Source of the DNA: Sisyra terminalis
Lineage: Eukaryota; Arthropoda; Insecta; Neuroptera; Sisyridae
Assembly (NCBI GenBank): GCA_958496175.1
Contig: OY292278.1
Span: 20,150,001-20,214,000, forward strand
DNA: 64,000 nt
Reading direction: 5' to 3'
Below are positions 39,334-52,135 of the stretch, piece by piece. The notes under the pieces are model-generated. The model was not told where the DNA came from, did no database searches, and saw only the letters and a list, made by a program, of their open reading frames with translations. The first letter of the stretch is position 1. Each line of letters starts with the position of its first letter. Position numbers and translations under genes: made by a program.

Positions 39334-39524
39334 AACTATTTTATTATTTTAATAACGCAAAGAGCCATTGAAGCTTATTCCCAGAAAGATAAAGTGAAGG
39401 ATAACTTCTTACGTGCGTCCATAAGTACACTAACCCTTTTTTCTATTAATTCTTGATTCAACTTCTTAAAAATCGTGTCAATACAAATGTACAAATGAAA
39501 GCTCTTGCCATAGTAGATATTAAA

Positions 39525-39930
39525 CATTAATGATTCTTATTTTCTAGATACTTTTTAATATTTGATGTTTTTATTAAATTTTTTGAACTACGTTTCACCA
39601 CTTTCGCAGCTTCAGGTACTCAATTACAAACATCAAATCTTTAAAATCATGTAAAATAATCTTTCTCATAATAATTCAATAAATTTAAAATAAATAATAT
39701 TATAACAAATTTACACAATAATTTTTTTTTATATTATGTAAATTTGTGATAATATTATTTATTTTAAATTTATTGAATTATTGTGAGAAAGATTATTTTA
39801 CATGATTTTAAAAATTTGATGTTTGTAATTGAGTACCTGAAGAAGCTGCGAAAGTGGTGAAACGTAGTACAAAAAATTTAATGAAAACATCAAATATTAA
39901 AAAGTATCCAGAAAATCAGAATCATTAATG
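39525..39930. mobile_element. Palindromic element, family E
   Basis: A 406-bp inverted repeat with the centre near 39728. Both ends read CATTAATG, so the 8-bp end is both an inverted and a direct repeat and may be the target duplication. Arms match at nearly every position (GATACTTTTTAATATTTGATG, then ACGTTTCACCACTTTCGCAGC, then CTCAATTACAAACATCAAAT). The right arm keeps an intact hammerhead-like module at 39833-39870. In the left arm three bases of the CUGAAGA strand are deleted. No coding capacity is seen. Confidence 0.9.
39833..39870 (+). ncRNA. Hammerhead-like RNA module in element E (right arm)
   Basis: Read as RNA: GUAC (39833-39836), CUGAAGA plus an extra A (39837-39844), hairpin GCUGC-GAAA-GUGGU (39845-39858), GAAAC (39859-39863), GUA (39864-39866), GUAC (39867-39870). 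The two GUAC strands can pair as stem I and the hairpin is stem II. CUGANGA and GAAA are the two conserved strands of the hammerhead core, and GUA is an allowed cleavage triplet. Departures are the extra A after CUGAAGA and a stem III reduced to self-complementary ACGU. Activity is not shown. Confidence 0.5.
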
Positions 39931-42900
39931 CATAATAAAACCATTGATAAGAATACCAACAATGTAGATTAAAAAGATAATATAGGAACAGTTTACGTGG
40001 TTTTTTGACAAAGCTTTTTTAGAAACTCTTGTCGAAATATAATAATTTTCATAGAATAATGGACAATAGTAAAAATCAGTCTTAAAAACCGTCTACTAGC
40101 ACATAATTATGTGATAATCTTGAATTAATCTTCCACGAAATGGTAGACAAAACAAATAAAAGAAAAATCCAAGCTTTCACGAGCTTTTATACGTTTCGGT
40201 GTATTTTATGCATCACACGCGACGTTGTTACGACTTTTTATCTCGGCAACCTTCAATCGAGTAACCACCCCCTTCAATCAGTGCTCTTATTTGCATAATC
40301 GAGACTAGGTGCTGGGAAGAAACCGCATGAACAATCTAAAAATAGATGGAGCTATACGTAATAATGTGTGAAAACGACGCTTGGCAAATTACCGGAATGA
40401 AAAGAGACCGGTAATCGATCGAGTTTATTGAAATTAAAAGACGCCCGTATCCTCCGTAGTGAACTGTCGCAATCGTCCATTTCACTTACTTACACACATG
40501 TGCGACTTAATAAATTTCAATTTATTTTTAAATGAAGAGATAAACCGCACGTTAAACAAGCCATAATTACACAGAAACCCCCATTTGTCTTTCATTGGAA
40601 CCCTTGTACTCGATCGACTTAAAAAATTAAGCAAGACAGATAAATGATATGTAACGCCATTCACGCTTAAATAACTTGTCAAGGAAATTCGTTGAGTTGA
40701 GGGAAGATTTTGAAGCGAAGATGAAATGATGATGATTGTGTTCTTCACGTTCACGCCATTTGTGTCAGTTAAAATAAATTAGGATGACAGACAGACAGAC
40801 AAACGGACAGACAGACTGTCACTAGATCACTTGTGCTTTGGCTGATACCCTTATTGTAAGGCGCGTGAATTTGGCTGCTCTACAAGGACAGCTGGATCCT
40901 TTTTTACATAACGGTTTGAAGGGATCAGAGGGATGTCGGTTTTGTATACAGATTTACAAAGTTGTGATTTATTAGTTTTTTTTTCCGAGGGTTAGATATG
41001 CGAACACCGAGAAATACGACTATATTTATGTTATGTAAGATTTTTTGTCTGTGAAACTTTGAAGGGTATATTCCACTAACTTTGAACTATTATTTTCCAT
41101 ATTTCAACTTAATAAATATGTTCCGATGCTCCTTTATATTGATTTATTAGTGATTTATACTATTTTGTTATAACCAGTGAATTAGGGGTTCAAATAGAAT
41201 TTTAGTTCTACTGTTTAATGAAAACCAATACTTAAGATTTAAGTCTTTTACACTTGGGATAATTATTGTGTTTGGGATTAGAACTAAGAGTTCCAAAATC
41301 ATTTTACCTTCAAAATGTACACCTCAAGGTAATAAAAGGAATGTAAAATTTGGAAGTAGGATAATTGTAGGGTTGAGTTATGATAATATTGATACCAGCA
41401 TTCATAAATTATTATTACATAAATTTTCCAGACTCCAAATTTACATTTTCGATAAATGATATGAGAGGCTTATGCTACTTCAAGTATAAAATAAATACTT
41501 TAGTTTCGATTTGATCAATAGATATATCTTTGGCATACGAGTAATTATGTCGAATGGAAGTGTTCAAATTTTTAATGCCAAATTAGTAAAAATTAATTGA
41601 TTAGCAAAGAAAATATCAAAAAAATATATTTTGAACATTATTAAATGTGGTAACGATTGAAATAAATAGAAATCCGATGAAATAATTTTAGACAATTATA
41701 ATGGGTTCGGCAATATCACCTCCTCCATAAGTAATTAGTTTTTCCAGGGCTTTTCTTCTGCAGAGGGGTCTTGCATTACCGTGTTGCAGCATAGAATTTT
41801 GTCTATTAACAGTTTTTGGACACTTTTTGGTATTTGGCCGATGGATTAAGATTGATTGGGATTATTAGACAAATCTTTGACTTTCTGGTATAAATTTGGC
41901 CCTATTCCCCCCCCCCTTACTTTTTATTGGTTAATTTTTTTGTCATATTTTGTTTGTGCCAGTTGGAGAAATGAAAATGATCGAATTTAAACTTAAAAAA
42001 ACTCATTTGGCATTAATGAACTTCTAATGTACTTAGATAAGCATTGAAAATGTTTTAGTGATAACTTTGCGTTGCTATCCTGTGAAACTCAAAGAGCATA
42101 CAACAACAAATTTACATTCTTTCGGGTTTTCGGTCCTACCATTTTAATATTGATTTTAGAATAAAAAATGTATTGTAATTTTTACTAAGTTGGTAAATTA
42201 CTCTAATCATTAAATGTCTTTAGTACAACTTTGAAATAACTTATAAGCAGATAAATGTCATTTAAAGACTATTGTCTTAAAAACTACATTCTTTTCCGGT
42301 ACACCTAATAATTAAATGTTTATGTAAACAATACACAATTCACCAGGGTTGTTAGGACGGCTTTCCCCAAGCAGCCTAATACGCAGGCGCGCATATACAC
42401 AAGAAAAACTGTAATGTTTTCTGCTTCATTATCTCGTTCGTTATATCTTTTAAATTTTTATGATTATTTATTTCCACTATCGCTTTTTGTTTCATGAAAT
42501 TTCAAGTCGTAATGATGCTAAAGAAGTTTTCACCTCAAAAAATGTAAACATAACATTTTGAAACGTAACGTTATTTGACATGAAGATATTTTTCCGCAAG
42601 AGTCTGCTACCACATTCCACCGAAAGCCTCCCTCAAAAAGTAATGATAATTATTAGTCCTCGAATTTAGAAAATTTTATTTATCCTCTCATATATCTACA
42701 AGCAATTAGTGCAAAAAGAACATTGAGGTTATGAAAGAACACGCAACTTAAAAGCTAAGGGGATGATTTCGATAAATTGAACAAGGCAGGATTGGATGAG
42801 AAAGAAAAAGGTAAGAATGACTTTACTGTAGAAAATTTGGCCCAGTGCCGAGAGATTCAAATCTCCATCTTGTAATCCTCACGTGCTCTACAGTTTACAC

Positions 42901-44494
42901 AGAACTTCAGGGTTGATAACCCCAAAAATCTTCATCCCCCTTAAATCAATCGTTTAGAAACTTGAAGTTCCGCCTCCGTGAATATTTACAGTTGCTCGCA
43001 AATGAGGTTGAAGATTTAAAGGGTGGTTTACGCGATGTTTATTTAGGAACCACTATGATTACAATCTTAAGACTAATTATAAAATTTTCGAGCGCGTGAC
43101 TTTACCCCATTAAACAAATGGTAACGAGAGGGCAAACGAAAGTACAAGAAATTCGTCTAGACCACTATTCGATAGCGAGCCTGAAAAAATGCATTCAACG
43201 GAAGAAAATGGGGATCTGCTAAGAAAAACATAAGGGGTTCCGAATTTCAATTAATCTTTTTCAACCCCAAATGTATAAATAATTCTTATTGATTCCTCCC
43301 TTGCTTCTACAGTTTGATAAATCTATAGAATAATTTGAATTGCTGTGGAAAAAATATCCACTTTCAATGAAATTACGGGGTGGAGTGAAAACCAAATCCA
43401 AACGCTCGTGAAATTCAATAAAATATCAAAGAACAAATCTAAACTTCTCCATTTTCGCGAGAGATGAAATTTATTCGTCGTTTTTTCCGTTTCTCTGATA
43501 CAAGTGCTCATTCATCCCCTAGACATTTTGGCCCATTCAGTTCATATATTTTAGCGTTCTAGACAAAAATGAGACGTGCCGTATGGGCATGGGGAGGGTG
43601 GTTGTACAATATAAGGGCGTTACACCCTACTGCAACGGAATACAAACCAGACAGGGTGGAGAACGAAAGCTCACGCAAGTTCAAGTCCGCTACCAAACAC
43701 GAGTAAAAGGAAAAAGAAATGGCAACAAGAAAACGTGGAAAACGACAAGTGGTATTGAAGCTACACAGAAATTGAGAAAAAAATATAATTTATTTTTCTA
43801 ACTACAATAAAATAACGCGATATTTACACACAAAATTACCAATTACCTAGTACATATTTGTTCAGTTACAAGTCCTTTGTTAAAAAAAAAAACGAACCTT
43901 TTACTTTGATTTATGCTGATTTCACTTCAATTTTTTCATCCCCAATATTTGCCAATGCTCAGACAAATCAAATAACGTAAAATTCATCGAATGGTTAAAA
44001 GTGAAATTGGACAATACGAGGGTGATGATTTCACGAATTCGATAGTTCTTTCCTGTCAACTTTCCAAAGTCTAAATCTATCTGCATAATAAAAATTTCCA
44101 ATCTTACAACGATAGATGAAACGTCGATAAATTTTACATTATTTTCGGAAAAGAAATACACACTTTCTAGCTTTCGACGTTTTTGCACCCTCGTCTCGAA
44201 CTGTTTTTATGTTTATTGATATCTATTAATTTAACAAATGCATTTCTCTAAATCACAAAATTGTCTTTGTTTCCAGATTTAAATCTATTACCCGCATTTG
44301 TTCACTTCTGGTTAAAGAATTATTGACATAATTAAAAAAAATCGTTTGTAGAACAGAATCTTAAACGTGTTACAATTTTTGGCAGAATTCTGTTTTCATT
44401 GGCAGTTTTACTACTGAAAATTTTTATTTATCAAAAATTTCAATCAAATTTTTTTCCATCTAAATAAATCATTTAGGATCAAATGAGTAACTCA
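39931..44494. other. Intron with less AT-rich islands
   Basis: 40190-40660, 42580-43250 and 43440-43750 are less AT-rich and non-repetitive. A GACA simple repeat lies at 40788-40816. No frame with recognisable protein motifs is seen. Candidate regulatory sequence only. Confidence 0.35.
40788..40816 (+). repeat. GACA-type simple repeat
   Basis: Repeated GACA units with one interruption (AAACG), ending GACTGTC. Confidence 0.8.
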
Positions 44495-44580
44495 TCACAT
44501 TGCAGTTACGAGGAGATCCAATATTACTTGACAACAACTGGGGAAGCTTGCTTGGCAATCTTTACCGATCTGGATTGAGC
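44495..44580 (+). repeat. Dispersed repeat G, copy 2
   Basis: CTCATCACATTGCAGTTACG, GGAGATCCAATATTACTTGA, AAGCTTGCTTGGCAATC and GATCTGGATTGAG align in order with copies 1 and 3. Confidence 0.65.
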
Positions 44581-44650
44581 TTTTGTTTGAGCTTTAGTTC
44601 AAATTTATGTTTATTCTTTTGTTTTTTGTTTTTTTGTAAATTATATTACA

Positions 44651-45886
44651 CTAGTAACTTCCCATGAAATATTCACAACCCATCATTGACACAATTGAAG
44701 AATAGTAAAAATTGGCAATTGAATGAAATAAAAATGACAGTTGAAAGCACAACTTTCAGTTGGTTTAAATTTTAAACAATGATTATATTTCACTCGTATA
44801 TATATGTATATAAATTATATATATATATATGTTTACAATTTTTGTCCTTTGTCTTTGCTGACCTAGAAATTACATACTATAGCCAAATTTTATACTGATA
44901 ACTTAGATCACAGTATATTTTATATATTGTTATTGTTAAAAGAACATTTTTAAAATTTCGACTCCTGACTAGAATAAAAAACAATTAGGAACAAATAATG
45001 CTCGAGGTTTCAAAATCTAGAACCATCTAGATTACTTAATTGTCTTTGAAAGACTAATTTACAATACTCCCAAAAATTTTATTTTAAGAAATCATAGTAG
45101 GTACTGATTATACAATATATCAAATACCACCACTTTGTACTAAAGAATATTTTCGTAATGAATAATACAAGTAAGAAATTCAATAAATTAAAAAATGAAA
45201 ATTTTATTTTATAAATTGTGATGTCGTTCCTGCCAATCTGCCATTCCAAAATTTTAAATTTTACAATTTTGTTTCTCAAAACTAAAGAAGCCAGTAATTT
45301 CTTGAAAAAAATTAATGTTTAATATTTTTCAAACTTCATCAATTATATATTATACAAACGTAGAAAAAATATTGTTTAAAATAGACTAGGGACAAAAGAG
45401 AACATGTCATACCTGCTATATCATATGTGACCTCCGTTTTTTATGTATGAATCTTCCAAGTAAATTTTTTTTAGTTTACAAGTTTCGAAGAATTCGCAGT
45501 GTACTTAGAGCGTACTTCAAGTTCTGTTTTGACCTGTTACAGTACAAAACTTTTGTTGAAAAATGTATTAAATATTTACATACTTTGAAATTTGGTCATC
45601 TGTTTTATTATGCAAAAAACAAACCAACAACCACAACCATCATGATAACTAAAATAAAATTTTATTAATATAGTAATAGGCAAATGTATGTAGTAGTCAA
45701 TGAAGACAGAACAAATAATATAAACACAAACATATGAGTAAAAGTAAATACAATTGTTTTAAATTTGAACTGACTAATTGTTGTCATTTGTTTCAACCAT
45801 CATTTCGATTTCATTCTATTGCCAATTTGAGATATTTGTCAGTTATGTGTGTATTAAGCTGTGAATATTTCTCGGGTAGTTGCTAG
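44651..45886. mobile_element. Fold-back element, family B copy 2
   Basis: The left arm (44651-44875) starts CTAGTAACTTCCCATGAAAT. The right arm (45672-45886) is its inverted counterpart and ends CTCGGGTAGTTGCTAG. The arms enclose about 800 bp of unrelated AT-rich sequence absent from copy 1, either family-specific internal sequence or a later insertion. A TATA dinucleotide run lies in the left arm (about 44797-44831). No recognisable transposase. Confidence 0.7.
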
Positions 45887-46467
45887 TATTATTATAAAAA
45901 GGCTCAGTTTTAAGGCGAGACTATTGATCTGAAATTGATCTGAATCACTTCGAAAATAATTAGGTAGATTTTTCACAAATATAAGCAATATGCATATAAA
46001 TAAAAATACAAGGAATATAAATATAAGGATTATGAACATAATTATATATGCTCGAATAAAAGTACCGCAGCAAATAAACTATCGTAAATAGAAAAAAAAA
46101 TTGAATGAAATTTTTCAGATAAGATGAAATTTAAACAGAGCGACGAATATATGACACGCTGGATAAACCAATAACTATTATGAATGGAGAAACATTTGTA
46201 CTAATTTATATACACAAAATTGTTACCAGAAAAACGAACTAAGCATTATAGTTTATTTACAATTCCAACAAAGTTTAGTACTCGAAATTTTTATTACGTA
46301 AGTAATAATAATTTTTTTATAAAAAAAGTCATTTTTATTGATCACTAACTTCTACCTACGACTTGGTCTGAGTATTAAAATATGTCTATAACATTTATAA
46401 TACTAGTGAAAACAATTACTGATTCTCACTAATTCTAACATTGGTGGTCCTATTCCAAGGTTTATAA

Positions 46468-46597
46468 ATTACACAGGTTGCCCTATTAGAAAAAAAAAAT
46501 GACGTCATACGAAGAATTTTGAAATTTGAATCAGTCTGAAGATATGTACGAATTTCTTCTGGATACGTCACGTGGCGCATGAGGCCACCTGTGTAAT
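46468..46597. mobile_element. Small inverted-repeat element (130 bp)
   Basis: The ends ATTACACAGGTTGCCC and GGCCACCTGTGTAAT are inverted repeats, with a second inner pair ATGACGTCATACGAAGAA / TTCTTCTGGATACGTCACGT. Its length and double inverted-repeat structure fit a MITE. The superfamily is not determined because no clear target duplication is seen. Confidence 0.65.
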
Positions 46598-49500
46598 GAC
46601 GCGATGAATGGAATGATGGAATTACACCGATTTTTCGATGGAAATACAATGCAAAGTTAATCAATTGAGAAAATCAATTAGTAATTAAGTATTGAGTAAA
46701 AAATTCTAAAAAACTTTTACTTCTGACAACAAGAAAATGGTGAAAATTATGCAGTAGTTTTATGCGAAGCGTCTACAAATTATTTGGCTGATATTTGTAT
46801 ATAATTTAAGTATCTTTAAAAGATTTTCTTTTAAAATACTTACGTTAAAATACTTAGCGAAGACGAAACTAACGGCAAAACGTTATACGTTAATTAATAA
46901 AACGAGGGATAAATCAATTCTTCTGTTTATTTTTCTGCGTATCTCCTAGAATTGTTAAGGCATGCCAATCCTAATTATCTACCATGTTAATATTGGCAAA
47001 CAACATAAGAAAACAGTTTTCACTTCAAGGTTTGTTTATTTGGACAGATTTTCCCAAATGTTTAAAAGCAATAATTTTAAAAAATAAAAACAAATATTTT
47101 CCTCAGCAAAATTTCATTCGTTCCTTTTTCGAACAAAATAATTGACTTAAAAAATTTACCATTATATCGATTGAATAATAAATTATTTTCTAGGAATTGG
47201 GCAACGCGACGATATAAAAAATTAAAGGTAACAGTTCGCTTTGTTGGTCATTACTTCTTAATATATCCATTATTTCAGAAAGCTTTTCTTATCAATTATT
47301 TGGAGCAGTTTTCTAAATTGTTGATACTAAAATAAATGTAAAACCAATTAAGCTTAAGCTATGCATTTTTTATTATATTCTTAGAGCGTTAAAATTCAAC
47401 TGCTTCGCAATAAAAATCCCATTATAATAGAAAATCATTAGATTTTAATGGAAATTTTCAACTTATTTTTCGACCGTGAACTTTACTTCCCCTTGGTAAG
47501 GTCTTAGTGGAAGTAGAGAAGATATTGAGGGGGTATTTATTTTTTTTAATTAGACAATAAATATTAACACATCCCCATTTTGTAGGACCACTTCTTATTC
47601 ATTTTATCTTACAAATACGATGTTAACATTGAATTTTCTCATAATAAAAATTTAAAAGAAAATCCCTAAATAATTGCATAATTTTCTCGGTGCAACGGCA
47701 AGATGTACAGTCCCATTAAGTGCAAATGAAAATTAATTTTTAAACAGTTTTAAAAGGAAATTTGTACCTCATAGTATATAAAAAGGGAAAAAAATTATTT
47801 GGTCTCTGTACAACGAAGATAACACGTGGATTAAAAACGGTTGAGATGAAACGTCTCTATATCAACTATGGTGAAGGTATGTCGCGTTTATTTTCACAAT
47901 TTAATAGTAAGTTCATTTAATAAAGAGCGCGTAAGTGGAAAATTCGTGTATCAAACAGGAATGGAGATAATAAATTGTTGAAATTTTCCTGGTGTACGAG
48001 ATGGAGGTATGGGAGCTTTTTTAAGTGGGAAAAGATAGAAAAGCTGAGGATTTAGCGTCTATATGTATGTAAATATGAGGAGAAAGCAAATATGAGAAGG
48101 AAACAATCGAGCACGGGTGGTGGATGCGAGGAAGCGAGAACGAAGATGAGATTTCGGTCGCTATGGCACACGGGTGTGGCCCAAATCAATACGTAGAGAG
48201 GGATGCATTGGCGTGTAGAAGGACTTGGCTCTCGTGCCTAACTTCAGCAGGAAAAAGCTTTTTGCCGAGCTTTCACAAAACGGAGAAACTTCACGAAGGT
48301 TCGCGACGTCGCGTTCGGTTCCTATATAACTACGCCAACGTTGATGTACACATATTACGGAACACGCGGCCAGACATAAATTCTACACCACACTAATGCC
48401 AATTACTCAACGGATTTGCACGTACTTTATTTTCTTTAAAATATCTGACATGACAAGAACAAATAGAACAGAAGCGAGAACCGAAAAAAAAAGAAAAACT
48501 TAACTCATTTTTCTTTAAATTCTTTGCAAACTTATGGTTTTTTGTTTTATTTAAATTTCCCAATTACCAAACAGGCGGATTTCTGGTAGTTGTGAAACAT
48601 CAAAGCTGCTTTGCAACTTGAAAGCTTCCTCTCGCATTTAATGAGGCATTTGCATGTGGCGGAAATTTCAATTTTTTTAATTTGTTTCATCTTTTTTCTT
48701 TCAAATTGTTGATTCTCTGTCATTAGTACGCAACACCTCGAATATCTTTCAATGAAGATACACAATCCATTATGGAAAAATAAAATTAAATAAGAGTTTT
48801 CACCCATTTTCAACAACTCTTCCGGAAAACCTAAATTAGATTATCAAAGAAGATGGATCATTAATTTAGTTCAATTCTCTCCTACCTATAAAAAAGTTTT
48901 TACTGCCTATTGATTCACATCTTCCAGAGCCAAACTACTTGTATAGAATTTTAACATCTAGCAAACTTTTTAAAATGATTCCCACTATAGTATACTCCCA
49001 GTAAATCCATTAAACTTTTTTGTTTTTTGAATAAAGCCTTTTCAGGACCACTATTTGGTGCCACTCCATTTTCTGGCATTTTCTTTCTAAATCTATTAAA
49101 AACTCTCTTTTTTCCATAAAACAAATTTTTTATCATTTCAATACTTTAACAACATTTTATAATAAAATGGCAAAATGATGAAATGTCATTCCTTTCCAAT
49201 TTATTTTTCACATTTTTCTCTACAATCATTTTATAATTTATAACAATTTCCTTTCAACGGTAGCCACGTCGACAGCAATCTTAACAATTTCCTCTAGTTC
49301 CTCTTTTCCTTCATTTTCAAACAAATTCTTAGAAAGCTACAATGCCGTCACCGTCAACTAATTTAGAATATTATATTTCCCTCGTTTTCATCCCTCACCC
49401 TCTTTTTGCAATTACAAACGTTGAAAGTACATTACGTAATTGCATTGATAGGTCAATATTTCAATTTGATTTTAATAGCTATAAAAGCTCAAATATGTCA

Positions 49501-49957
49501 CAATCTTCCAGGATGAAACTTTCAAAGATAATCTTTTCAGCTTTTAATTTGGGATTAGCATTTCATTTTAGAAACAATCCCTTCAATTCAATCTTCTAAA
49601 AGTTCCCCATAAAAGAAACTTTGAACTTCTAACTTTAAATTTTACGAAAAAGATAAAATATTAAAAGCATTGTGAAGAAAATTCCCTTTTTTCCTCATTT
49701 ACCAGAAAAAAATCTTATTTATTGAAATAAACCAAAAATATCAATTCGACACTACCTTAGAAATACTTAAAAAAATTAAATCTTAAAAGGGCTTTGATTA
49801 GTCAATTATCGTTAATAAAAACCTTTCCACTTTCCTATTTTATGTCCAGTTACAAATTTGCAAATTTTCAAAGAGGATACTCTTTATGGACTCCATTATG
49901 GATGCACTAAGGATTAACCAAAAAAAAATCGATTTAATTCCGAACGGTTCATTTTTT
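46598..49957. other. Intron with a GC-richer island at 48060-48410
   Basis: The island contains a 90-codon open frame (48124-48396, plus strand) with balanced composition (C, H, R and W present), but no ATG context, splice sites or family similarity that I can name. The remainder is AT-rich with nothing recognised. Confidence 0.35.
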
Positions 49958-50113
49958 TACCGTTGCTTTATAGTAACCAAGGTCTTTAGTGACTCTAGGA
50001 TTAATAAAAATCCGTAAATCAACGAATATCGAAGGTTTGCACGATACGAGGATTGATTCCAACACCTACGAGTTTTGGAGCGGCCACCTTGACCACTCGT
50101 CCACCAGTAGGCT
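49958..50113 (-). mobile_element. tRNA-derived SINE copy 6
   Basis: Minus-strand reading begins AGCCTACTGGTGGACGAGTG, continues AAGGTGGCCGCTCCAAAACT, has a B-box region GTTGGAATCAATCC, and ends with CTATAAAGCAACGGTAAAAA. Full length with several substitutions. Confidence 0.85.
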
Positions 50114-51774
50114 CATATATCCAATTTCTATGTTCTTTATAAACGGAATATCCACACCAAATGTGGGTGAATCAAAAAATAGTGAGAAATACGCCCATTA
50201 TTAAACACATTGTAGACATATGACACGCAAGCAAAGTCGCAAACGTCAGCTACTTCAATGTAAATTTATATACAGTCGAGCTTTTGCCCTTCAAATCTTT
50301 AAAATAAAACTTAAAATACTTAAAACACAATAGAAACAAGAGCTTTAGATTATATAATACAACATTACAAAATGTCTGGGATAATTCATTGCATTTGAAA
50401 TTACTTTTCTAGTTTAAATTTAAAAACAAATATAACTTTTCAAATATCAATGAGAAAAAAAATCGTTTGAAATTTTATCTGGGGCATTGATTAAAAAGTG
50501 GAAAAAACGATGATGCCACAACTCTATTGTCATGATATAGTCCGATACAAATAAGGGGAGAAATAACCCCACAGCAAATTGAAAAAATATAATTTATCGC
50601 TATACCAAATAGGTTTATAGATACACATGAGTAAAAACAGTGATAAACGTTGCAAGAAATTGTTTGACAAATTTGGAAGAATCAAAGAAAAAGAAAAACG
50701 GAAGAAGAAATTTTGCATGATTTTTTGATTTTTTGATTCTTTGGTTTTCGATTTTCATGTAGACAAATCTTTTGATATTTGTTATCTAATTGACCTAGTT
50801 TGAAATTCTACAAGTTTGTATTCCCAACTTTAGGTAAGTAATTGTATGGAAAATGGCAGCCCCAGATTTAGTACTCCGTAATACTGTATGGTGCGCTCAA
50901 ACTGAAGCTGTTTTTACAAAAATAATTTTTAAAAACTATTATGATTATTAATTTAAAAGCATTGAGCTACCACAAATTAACGTTCTTTTGTTAATTGTTA
51001 AAAAAAAATTAACTTTACGCAGTACTTTTGTGGAGTTCTGGGAAAATTTTTGGAAGTCATTCTAATGAAAACTAAATAAAAAATTTTAGAGCAAAAATAT
51101 ATAGGATCTAATAATTAGAAAGGAAAAATGAAAATTTTTATTGGTTTAGTCATTGGTGAGTTTTCAATTGTTTAATCAAATACATTGGAATAGGACATTG
51201 TATACGATATCGTGCTTTTAAAAATATCTAAAAAAGCCACATATGTTTACACAAGTTATGGTTATACTTCAGGATTTCAGTATAAATTCGAACTCTTCAT
51301 TTAATTGTCATAGGAAATACATTGGAAAATTGGAATCGAAACATTCAAGAATAAAAAGATACTTTTTATTTTATTGACTTCTTTTATTTATTTGTCAGTA
51401 TTGATAGAAGTAACAACACTAATACAGAAATGATGAATAGAACATACTGTTTCGTGTAACTAATTTTTAGTTATGTCTAACTTAAGTGTATGTAAATAAG
51501 TAGACGTTAGTTTTTATTGTGAAAATACATTGTAAAGGTAAATAAATACTTGCAGAAAATAAGTGGCGTTTTACCAATATATAACAAATTTTCAAGGAAG
51601 AACTTCACAATTGAATCATTAAACGTTTCCACATTAGTTATTGACAAATTTATTTTGTAAATATTTTAACTATTATATTTCTAAGGACTTTTTTCGTCGC
51701 ATGAATAAATTTCGGCTTATTTGAAGTAGGAGTTAATAAAAATGTTAATAATATGTTACTAACCCTGTATAAAT
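50114..51774. other. AT-rich intron, nothing recognised
   Basis: No motif, palindrome or repeat of note is seen in this stretch. Confidence 0.4.
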
Positions 51775-51931
51775 CAGTGGTTCACGCACCACTAATGGTC
51801 CCTGGTCCACAGAGAAATGTGAATTATACTTTTTATAACATATTTAACACTAAAAAATTTCTATTAAAGATCCGCGGGATTCAAACTATGAATTTAATGG
51901 TCCATGAGGTGAAAAAGTTTGGTGGCCGCTG
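51775..51931. mobile_element. hAT-like non-autonomous element
   Basis: A 157-bp element starting CAGTGGTTCACGCACCACTA and ending TTTGGTGGCCGCTG, with CAG...CTG ends. A subterminal inverted pair is ATGGTCCCTGGTCCAC versus TTTAATGGTCCATGAGG. Flanking octamers GTATAAAT and ATGTAAAC agree at only 5 of 8 positions, so the target duplication is at best decayed. Confidence 0.5.
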
Positions 51932-52057
51932 ATGTAAACAATATATAAAATATACTGTAGTCTTATTTATGAGATTTTACTTACAAAAGGTAAACTATAA
52001 ACATAAATTTTGAATCAATATTCAAGTAAAATGTGTTGATGTTATGACATTGCTCCA

Positions 52058-52135
52058 GATTTGTATTACGACTGCCAAGCAAACTTTATCAAGTAGTATC
52101 TCTCCGTAACTACTATGTAGTTAATCGCTTTGATG
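52058..52135 (-). repeat. Dispersed repeat G, copy 3
   Basis: Minus-strand reading gives TAGTAGTTACGGAGAGATAC, TACTTGATAAAGTTTGCTTG, GCAGTCGTAATAC and AATCTGGAGC, matching copies 1 and 2 in order. Confidence 0.65.

Noticed and set aside
44797..44831. TATA-rich run as a promoter
   Set aside because: It is a simple dinucleotide run in the arm of a repeat element, with no transcript start context.
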